Below, piece by piece: positions 1-9,800 of a DNA stretch of 64,000 nt (positions are counted from its first letter, which is position 1; every line of letters starts with the position of its first letter). The notes below the pieces were generated by a model, which was given only the letters and a program-made list of their open reading frames with translations, was not told where the DNA came from and did not search any database. The DNA is taken from NCBI GenBank assembly GCA_029204225.1, contig CM055097.1, positions 26,691,039 through 26,755,038 of the forward strand. The letters run 5' to 3'. Both the position numbers and the translations under genes were made by a program. The DNA comes from Diphasiastrum complanatum (taxonomy: Eukaryota; Streptophyta; Lycopodiopsida; Lycopodiales; Lycopodiaceae).

Positions 1-3000
1 CCAATGGTCAGATACTCAGTTTGAACCAGCTGATTCGATGGTAGAAAGTTTAAACCGTGTTTGAATTGAACAGGCCAAGTTCGAACCAATTTTAGGGTTT
101 TTGTATTTTATTGAAATTTGACTCTTTGTGAGGATAAATCATGATTCACATTCACTTAGTAATAGCCTAGTATCAAGCTAAGTTGGGGATGTTCATAATA
201 CATATTACGTAAAGCTAGCATGATCATTGATGGATCAATTAGACTCTAGAATTTAGCTTGGTCTTCTAATAATCAACCTTGAAACCTGAGACCTCTCTAC
301 CTTTTGTACAAGGCAATGTTTCATAATTCATTGTGGCTACTAGCTGCTATTACGTTTAAACCAATAATTGCCCCAAATTTGTGTGACGTCTCTAGTGAAA
401 AGTGGAGATCTCTCGAGTCTCAACCTCTGGAGTTTGGAATAAGCATATGTTATGGAATAGAATCGAAGGTGGGGGTGCTTGTCAGAAATTTACAAATTAC
501 AAAACAACAATATACCCTCCATTATGGTAGTATCAATAGGCTACTTAATACTAGTAGATTTATTGATGGCCCTTTTCGTCACATGCAAAGGCCGGTTTGA
601 ACTGTGATTCAAGCAAACATTAAGTGCAACATATCACTTAATTCCTTGACTTCGTTTGAATCAAACAACTTGAATAATGTAGACATAACCTTTGTCGTGA
701 GAATTTTTGTTGCTTGAAGATTGACTCCCTTGGTCTCTTTGAACATTCTCCAAGCTACCATAATTATGTCAGGATCTCACCAGCACGCATAACAAAAATG
801 TCACCCTACCAAAACACCATCATAACAATAATAAGTATAGACCTACAAGTGTCAAACAAATGTTCTCCAATTCTTTTGTATTTACGCCCACCCTATAGAC
901 CTGTATTTTTTAAAAAGTTGACTCCAACCGTGTTGAATCCTTCAATTGAATCCACTTCAATTTTCCTGGTACTCTCATAAGATACCACCTGTGATAGACC
1001 TAGTTGAACTACTGTCCTTGGATGTTCATCTGAATACCATTGATAACACTTCATGTTTGCATTCTTGTTAGGACTAAAATAGCAGCCACTCTCCAACAAT
1101 GATACAATTAGAATGTTATCCATGAACCAAACAAAATTTGCAGTTGATTGATCATCCCCAATAGAGAGATACAATGTATCCAATACTTTCTTACACCGAG
1201 TATCTGATACCTACTCCTCAAATACCTTCTCACACAAAGTACTTGATACTCTCTTCTCTATGGAACTTGCTACCTCTATCCCACATATAGAGTCACTTGC
1301 CTCATTACAACTATCCAACTTAGATACCACCTACCCTCAACATGACATCTAGTTTGTCACTGCTTATGGCAAATTCATCAAGAATGTGTCCAAACACTAT
1401 TTCAAATACATATGCAAACTTCCCATCTAATGTATATGCATGCCCATCTTCCTGCCGATTAAGAGATTCAAATATCTCTAACACATACCCTGAGTCGTTT
1501 CCACATATTCCTACACCAAAATTGTCCATGACATTGCATACTGTTACATCCGCTGCAAAGTGTCCACCTCCCATTGCTTCATGCATCCAAAAGGGATAAA
1601 AGTTAACATACAACTTAATATAATCAAAATTCAAATCCCTATAAACCATTAAACTATTAAAAATAATAATCAACAATGAATCAGTTTTTTTATCCCTTCG
1701 GTTCGAACTGAAATCCGGTTCAAACCGAAATCTGGTTCAAATTGACATCCAATTCGAACCGGCTTCGAACAGTTCGAATGAATCGAACCGCAGTTCGTGA
1801 CCCCAACCTGGATACACAGTTTGCTTGTATGTCCTCCAGCCATCCACAAACTCGGCGTTTGTGTGTATGTGGCTCCAATAGCCCACATAGGGTGAAACAA
1901 ATGAGCAACTTTGTGTATGGGCTTGTGGAAGAAATTCCCCTTGTCAAGCCACTTCTCTCGGATAGCTGTTGTCCTACAGAAACCCAAAAAACAGTCATTG
2001 CATTGTAGGAAAAACAACTCAACAACGTCAAAACTTTCTACAAAATAGTATACATGCGCTCATAAAAAAGTGATCACTGAAGGTTCTTCCCAATCCTGTC
2101 CATAAACTCATAAATGAGGCCGACTGTACTGTCGATCCACCAATTTCAACACTGTACATTGGCTGCAGGACCTCAACTAGCTGCTTGAATGGGAGCTATC
2201 CCATAATGATATCCACAAATCTCATCTAGGACTTGACCATGACATCCCATACTACCATAGCTCGAATCCCAGAATCCCAGAACCATAAGAATCCCAAGCT
2301 CACACTTGCCCAGCCATAAAAGTCCTATTTTAAGGCTGTCCAATTTTTTTCGTAACAATTCAATGCAACTGATACTCCAACAGGCAATTATTTGCCTTTT
2401 ACACTGATAAATCTCAGTAGTAGAATTGAAACTGACAGTTATCCAGTTCTAAGATTTCCCTTTTTTTTGAATGAGAAGTAGGGACTTCATTTGATTGGCT
2501 TTGCACTCTGGTGCTAACTTTTGTTGTGGCCGAGTTTACCCCTCCCTTCAAGAGAAGTGAGAGAACCTCAGCACTCTGTTCTTTGTGTAGATGTAATGTC
2601 AGCATATGTTTGCATCTATTTTTGGGCGCTAATGAATGAGTAGGGATGTCGTAGCATTTTTTGGTTCGTGCTATGCATGATGGAGTTGATGGTAAAAGAC
2701 TTTGTGGGTAGACTCCACAAACTTGAATATTGCACATCTCCTTTGTCATGTCAGGTACTGTTCTTGCCTGAACACTGATATGTATTCAATTCAAAAGGAT
2801 ATCATGGGAAATTGAAATCCTCTGGAACATAATAAGTCTTAAGGTCTTGATCCCCTAAGGTTAGGTTAATTTACTTGCTTCCTCTGTAAAATTTGACTGT
2901 ACATATGAAGAATTCTTGGCATTGATGACATCCAGCACATTGTAGTCTATCCCCAACAGATGAAATAACCTAGGAGGTTACACCCATCATTTATTAGCCA

Positions 3001-3154
3001 TTACATTGGTATCAGGATCCATGGGGACTCCGATGGTCAATTGATTAATACACTCTAACCTGTTGGATGACCTAAAAAAAAATAAGGTTAGAGGCTCTTA
3101 AATCAAGTCAAAATTATGGTTCGAAATAGGTTGTAGATCCAAGCTTACAACAGC
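1..3154. other. Non-coding flank or upstream XLG intron
   Basis: I see no supportable gene here. The stretch lies upstream of the first visible XLG exon and may be one of its introns, because the P-loop exon that should precede 3624 was not found in it. Clusters of words close to GGTTCGAACC occur at about 1-100 and 1697-1800 and could be the box-rich ends of a decayed DNA transposon. A 118-codon reading frame on the - strand (1320-1676) has an ordinary composition but matches no family I recognise. Confidence 0.5.
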
Positions 3155-3400
3155 AGCAGGGATGAGGGTCCGGGTTGGAATGCCCGCGTCCACATCTGCG
3201 TCCGGCGTCCAATTTTCTTTTTTCTTAACTAAATTAAAAAAAAAAAAACTGACGCGTCCGGGGGTCCGGATGCCATATTTTTTTTAAAAAAAAATTTAAG
3301 TCTAAATTTAAAAAAAAAAAAAAAATTGGACGCGGACGCACCCCTGGTGTGTCCGCGTCCGGACGCGGACGTGCGTTCGCGTCCGGGTCCCGCTTCCTTA
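3155..3400. mobile_element. Putative hAT-like miniature element with GTCCGG/GGACGCG boxes
   Basis: The 246-bp stretch starts AGCAGGGATGAGGGTCCGG and ends with an imperfect inverted copy (GGGTCCCGCTTCCTTA on the + strand). It is dense in GTCCG, CCGGAC and GGACGCG words, which flank A/T homopolymer tracts. The flanks read ACAACAGC on the left and GCAACAGC on the right, an 8-bp direct repeat with one mismatch. That length is what hAT-superfamily insertions leave. It is too short for a transposase, so it would be non-autonomous. The TIR alignment needs a small indel, so the exact ends are uncertain. Confidence 0.5.
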
Positions 3401-3549
3401 GCAACAGCTATAGGAGCTACGATTAGCATTGAATCAGAGCAACTTTAGTTAGAGATTAGGCCTCTCCTGAGTCCTTTTTGAGAACCGTTAGATTCATCAC
3501 TTTGCTAGAAATCTGTGGGCTCTATCAATCAACAAAGCTGTCATTCTCT

Positions 3550-3571
3550 CTATCTCTCTCTCTCTCTCTCT
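3550..3571. repeat. (TC)n microsatellite
   Basis: A short run of CT dinucleotides lies about 50 bases before the first visible XLG exon. It may contribute to the polypyrimidine tract of the preceding intron. Confidence 0.85.
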
Positions 3572-3623
3572 TTGATTTGTGAGTTGTGGCCTGTGACTAT
3601 GTTCTGTTGCTGACATTTAACAG

Positions 3624-3852
3624 GCGAAGTTTCTATACCAAGATGGATTCACACAGAAAGAGATGCAAAAGTTCAAAGAAATGATCCAGAGGAATTTGTA
3701 CAAGTATCTTGTTATTTTGCTCGAAGGTCGTGAACGCTTTGAAGAGGAGGAGGAGGAATTTCGAGCCTTAATGAAATCCAATGAAAGTCATACATCTTCC
3801 TCTACTTTAAGCGATTTGAACACCTCTTCAGTAGGGCCATCAACATCTTCAG
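3624..3852 (+). CDS. XLG: XLG exon a (G-alpha helical domain start)
   Basis: The acceptor TTTAACAG precedes 3624. The exon opens [21 protein letters not shown], close to the XLG consensus, and continues into [18 protein letters not shown], an acidic stretch, and a Ser/Thr-rich linker that varies between XLGs. The donor AG|GTGATC gives phase 1. The first codon continues an upstream exon, so 3624 is not a translation start. Confidence 0.9.
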
Positions 3853-6790
3853 GTGATCTTTTCAAATGCATTGAGCACCTTTTTTCATTTTTATATGGTC
3901 GAGTCTGGTTAGCAGTTTGGGAGGTCACTTTTTCAAATTTTTACACTTGTTGAAATTATTTAGCAAAACATTATTGGCCACTTGCGATTGACCAACTTGA
4001 ATGGTAAGCAGTAGGGCTAAGGTTCTGGTCTCTAGTTGTTAAACGAGGAAAACTGTGCTTTTTATGACCTTAATAGTGGTGAAATTGAAGCTATGAATGC
4101 AGCAGACAATAGTATCTCGAGACTTATTTTGAATGCAAGATTTGTCAACGTACCTCAAGTGTAAGTAGCTTTTTCTGACTCTGTTTGTCATATATACATA
4201 TATATTCTTATGAACTTATTCATTAAAAAACAACACAAAGCAGAAAATAGGCACTGCCAATTAACTAGTGATAAGACTAAGTGGTGTAGTCACTAGTGCA
4301 GGGGCCATAGCTGGCTTATAACTCTCCTCACTCCTCAGAAGGAAATTATCCATAAATAGAAAATGTTGATGCAAGAAGCAGAAAGACCACAATACTGCTT
4401 ATGGAAGAAGGTGCCGCAAAATAGAAGTCGCAAAACATGAGCATAGTAGCACTGTCTAGATACATGGTAGAAGTTTAAGTAGATGTGTTGACAGTTGAGG
4501 CCTTGAATGTCACATGAAGGTATTATTGTTTGTTCAGTACATCTCCACCGCCGTAACTTGAAGGCTGCCACCCTCAAATAAAGGCACACTCCGACAAGAA
4601 ATGTTACACAGATACCATATGACAATGGCAACACGAACCCCTCGTTGACTCGTTTTATACGCTTAAAACAATGGGTGACATATCAAAGAAGCAATATATG
4701 TGGGTGTCCACCTTTGCAAAATGGAATACCAATATATTAGTAGGGGCCAACAAGGTCATCCCATGCAGAAGCAAGAGAAAAGAGTATGAGTAGCCCTGAA
4801 CCAGCAAATAGATCCGTTGCTAGCCATAAGACGAATGCAGTGATCTAATTTTTGTATGAATGACAGCCACCAACAATGAACAAAAAGAAGCAGAAAATAA
4901 GCATGAAAAAACCATCACCATGTGCAATAGACAGAGAATGCAGCGCCTCCATGTGGACCGACGTGGCTATTTATTTGCAAATACAATTAGGTCTGCAGGT
5001 ATTGGGACAATCCAAGGAGGATGTTCCACAAAATATTATGAATGAATGGAAGCCAGTTGAAAACTTTTTGAAGGGGCTTTGACTGCATGCTAGTAAATCT
5101 TGTGCTTGGCTCATGAAAAGATATAGAGCTCAAGCTAACTGTAGAAGTCCATGCAAGTATGGATGCAGTGATTATGTCTAGTGATCGTAGACTGGGTAAA
5201 GTGTAATACTTCTTACTTAAGGCTGCAAAACAGTCCTAAACAGTCTATTTAAGGCAGCCCAATGTCATTCCCTAATTTTCATTGTTCTTAAAACAATTTA
5301 CAGTTTCAAGAATGTGTTTAAACAAAAAAAAAGGTTCACTTTCTGAAATGGAACACATTCGGAACGTTGTTCCAAAATGTGGTCCGTTTCGGGACACACA
5401 ACTATGATTACATTGAGCAGTCACAGCCAATTTATTACTAACTACATTTAGATAAACTTTATTAACCTACGAAGCTAATATGTTGAAGTTCTAGTTCTAG
5501 TTTGTAAGTTTGATGCTTGTGTGAATATTGAACACTCAAGATTTACATTTGAGGAGTTGGTATTTTCTAATCACCAAAGCATGGCTATTTCATCGGTAGT
5601 TACTAGGTAAGAGCCTAGAAGTGAAATGTGGGCAGTCGAGCAATAAAAAAATTGCTAACAATCATCCTGAAGTGAGAAAGAAGAAAAGTGTATAGATTGG
5701 TGTCAAAAAGACCTGGTATAAAGCTATAATCTCCAGGGTCCAACATATACATCATATGATATTTGAATTTAGATTCTAGACTCTAGGTCTTCCTTCCATC
5801 CTCTATTGCTGAAAGAAGTTTATGTAAAAGTTGTGGTCATGGAGGTGTTTCCTTCTCTCCCTCCTCTTAAGTTTTCTCCCACTATCTTGTCATCTTCCTC
5901 CTTTGACTCATTCTTTGCCATACTCTCTGTGTTGCTTACACTATCTTTTGAGAAAACACATAACTGGAAGACCTCATGGCTGAAGCACCAAATTGAATAA
6001 CTTAAGTTCTTACCTACATGATCCTCCTAAGGTTTTTCATATACATAGTCAAAGATTTCATCCTCTGGCGCCCCTTGCTTTGTCTTTTGTTCAACCTTAA
6101 GCTGATTTGACATCAACCTGCTTACTACTTAGGACCTTCAAACTCTGGCATCTTACTTATAATCGAAGGATCACTCTCACACAAATTGTCTTTTGAAGTT
6201 GTCAGACATTAGAAATAAAATCATTTAGATTTGCATGTATATTTTAAGGGAGTACCAAGTGTCATAATATTTTTGTTTGGTCAGTTTTGAAATTGCTCAT
6301 TTGGATTGAAGGTTGATTGTATGAGGATTGCCAGTATTAGTGCTCTTCAATGGGAATCATGCATGTGTTTAGGGTCTGTGCATGTGCCCAGCCTCGTGGC
6401 AAGGCCAAAAGTTGAAATTTAGTGTTTGTGCGTGTGCCAAGAATCACGACAAGGCCAAAGGTTTGACATTTATTGTTTGGACTTGTGCCAAGCTTGTGGT
6501 AAAGGGCCGTGGGCCACAATACAACCTAGAATGGTTGTCCCTACTAGACATAACTAGGCTGGCGGCCCTTAGTTTAGAGATCAATACCCATGCTAGCAGA
6601 CTCTCCACCTACCCATTAGCCCTCCATTCATAAGTTACTCTCCAAGCCGGAAACCTCCTCCATCTCCAAGCCCAATTTCATGCCAATATCATTTGTCCCC
6701 TACTACGAATGCTCTCTCAAGTCATATCAAGATTAGTTCTAAGACCTGCACCATAGCCTCTGAGACCTCTTGGACAGTTTTGTCCAATTT

Positions 6791-6830
<40 letters not shown>

Positions 6831-9800
6831 GGCTTGGTATGCATATATTGCCTAGACCCAACGACATTCAAGGCACATACCCTTAAAGGTAGATGAGGTA
6901 AAGTTTTGTCCTTGCTAGCACGGGTACTAACCCCTGAACTAACTAAGGGCGAACCTAGTTCTGATCTTGATTCCATGCCAATGGCAATTGTTTCCCATAC
7001 CACATATGCTCTCTTAAATAGCAACATCAACTCTTAAGACTTTTCACATGGCTCTCAATCCTCTTGGAACTGCTTCTCCAAGAACGATCTCTAGAGTTGG
7101 CATGTATATCTAGCCTGTAGCTAAAGACATTACAGGCACATACATTCAAAGGTAGGTGAGCTAAGTCCACCCCTGCTAGCATGGGTATTGACCTTTAAAC
7201 CAAGGGCAGCCCAATTATGTGTGTTAGGGATATAACAAAGAGAATATTTGAGAAACAATGAAAAATCTTAATTATCGTGAACATTAAACATCTTAGTATT
7301 GCAGTGTAACTTTCAAGTATCTCCATTTTGCAGCTTCATGTGTTGGCATCTTCATTTTGATGTGGCGTTTTCACTTTTTAATACCAGGAAGTTGGGTTCT
7401 ACAAGGATTTAGGAAGAAGGCGTCATCATTTGGTCACATTGAATTTCAGCACTATTCTAGTTTCCTTTGTCCCTAAAGGAAGGTGGTTATAGAGTTTCAG
7501 AAAGAGTATGAATGGGCATTGGGGCTCATTTTTACAAACTTCAATGTAACATACGAGGAGATCATAGGAGCAAAGACTAAGAAGCTAGTTGGGTTCAGGA
7601 ACTCTTCCTGGGAAGAATACTTGATATTGTCATTCTGCAAGAGAGTGGCATGTTCCTTTGATCAACAAAGTTAGGTGACGGTCTTCATTTATGGGACAAA
7701 ACGCTGGTCTGGAGCTATAGGTCTGCCACATGTCAATGTCTTATTGGGGCGAGGTGACCCTTTGTTACGGACCCGCATCAGTGTGCACAAATTTGAGGAT
7801 ATAATTTTTTGCAAAATTTCTTCTTATGTTGCACATATTTGAAATAGTTGCAAAATGAAGCATGCAGAGTTCAAATTCTTGTTGATCTTCTGGTTGATGC
7901 TTGTGGTTGCGAAATTCAACTTTGTGTCGATTGTGTCGGCTGCTCCTGAGTTGCAGCTTCTTTATCTTTGAATCTACTTAGCCATCCTCCCCCTCCCTAT
8001 GGTCTGTGGCACAACATTCTTTTCATTTTCAATTTTTTTTGCAAGACAAAGTACTTTTCAGGTATGAATTGTTTTGAAACCTAAATTTAAGTACATAAGC
8101 AAAAAGGGACATCCAAGAGAAGAAAAAAGTATCCTATTCTCACTCAAACCATGAAATTTGTTATTAAGTTTGTTGTGGGAGACATTTGGAGAGTGGTATT
8201 CAAGAGTGGAAAGGGAACTTGTTGGCGCTGCAGTAAGCCGAAACAGAGAACAGGGAGCTGGAACAAAAAACAGCTGGAGCTGAAGGTTGTAGGAGAATTG
8301 GAGGTGGGAGGCAAGAAAAGTGAAGACAAGAAAAGTGGGGGTGGTTTTCAATTTCTTTGAAGTGGTTTTGTAACTTTTCTTATGTCGAGTGTAGGATGTT
8401 TGGTGCATTTCTTCCTTAGGTGTCTGGGTTTGAAATGGCATTTTGATGTATTGTTGCTAGTTGAACATATCAATGAAATATTTGTGGACAAAATTTACGT
8501 CTACCATATATGGATCGTGCAGATTTGTCTATTTGGTTTAAAGTTTATAAACGGATGTTTGAAAATCATAAAACAGCACTGCATGAGAATATTCTTCTTT
8601 TGTAAAAAAAAGCATGTGTTGATTATCTAGAAAATCTGTTTATGTACTATAGGCTATACAAGTTAAAATGATGCTAAAGTTTAATTCTACTTTGCTATAT
8701 TCTATGGAGATTTGTTGTGGAACAATATACAAGATAATGTTGCCATACGATGTTTCCCAGCATAAAGCTGTATAAGTTCTTCAAATGACTTGTCCAACTA
8801 TGAGTTTTGTTCGTCATATTTTGATGTGGTTCTCATCAGCACAAAAGTGTGACAATTTTTTCTCTTTCGGAGTCCAATAGTGTCCGTAAGATCAATGACG
8901 AACTCTAGTTGCATACTTGTGTTCCTTCAGGAGATCCACCCCCCAGCAGGCAATCTTTACAAAAAAACAGATATACAATGGATACCAGATTGAAGCATCT
9001 GGCTGATTGGTTTTTGGACATTACTGCTGATGGTTCTTTAGAGAGCTTCTTTCCAGCTGCTACACGTGAATATGCTTGTTCAGTTGATGAACTGTGGCGT
9101 GACCCTGCAATCCAGGCCACCTACAGGAGAAAGGATGAGCTACATATGCTGTCTGATGTTGCAGGGTATTTCTTGGAGAGGGTAAGTTTTTGCCTGCAGA
9201 TGCAAATGCTCTAAAAGATCAGGTTTAAACATCTTCCAGTTTCTTCATCATCTGCAATTAATTTTCCCATCAAAAACTGTAAAGTTTCCAACCCTTTAGA
9301 AAATTTAGCCACCCAGGTGTTCTTCTGGTGACTTTTGATAAAAGTGATATTTTTGTGCCTTATTAAATAAGTTATGAAGCATCTTTGTTTTTGCTACAAG
9401 ATGAATCTTCAGAATTTTTTAAATTTATTCCAACTGTTGGTATTCAAGATTGTTACTCAATCCTGATCTGAATATCAATTTCCACCTTAGAAACCCATTC
9501 TGACCCTTTTGGGCAGATTGTACTGTACGTTTTGTACAGTACGTTCCGGAACGTTTTTCTTGTAAATATGAAAGAAACAGGTATTAAAGCACCTGCTGGC
9601 CTCTTTTTGAGGGACGCATCTTGATGTGTGAGTAATCTGTAGAGTTCTCTGTGAAAATCTTGTTGTGTCTGGTTATCTAGTCAGAATCAAGCTTCTGTGA
9701 ACCTTTCAGTCATCAAATAGAAGCTGAATCGCTTATATCTATCCCTCGAACCTGTCATTCATCAAGTAGTAGCTGAATCGTGCAAGGTGAAGGAGCAATC

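Noticed and set aside
1320..1676. 118-codon - strand frame, considered as a transposase piece
   Set aside because: No catalytic motif or terminal repeats; kept only as a remark.
4049..4163. Extra XLG exon
   Set aside because: No good acceptor, contains a stop, and the flanking XLG exons already join in phase without it.
8058..8441. 127-codon - strand frame in an XLG intron
   Set aside because: Composition is Ser/Leu/Phe-rich without motifs, and the opposite strand is equally open; not convincing.
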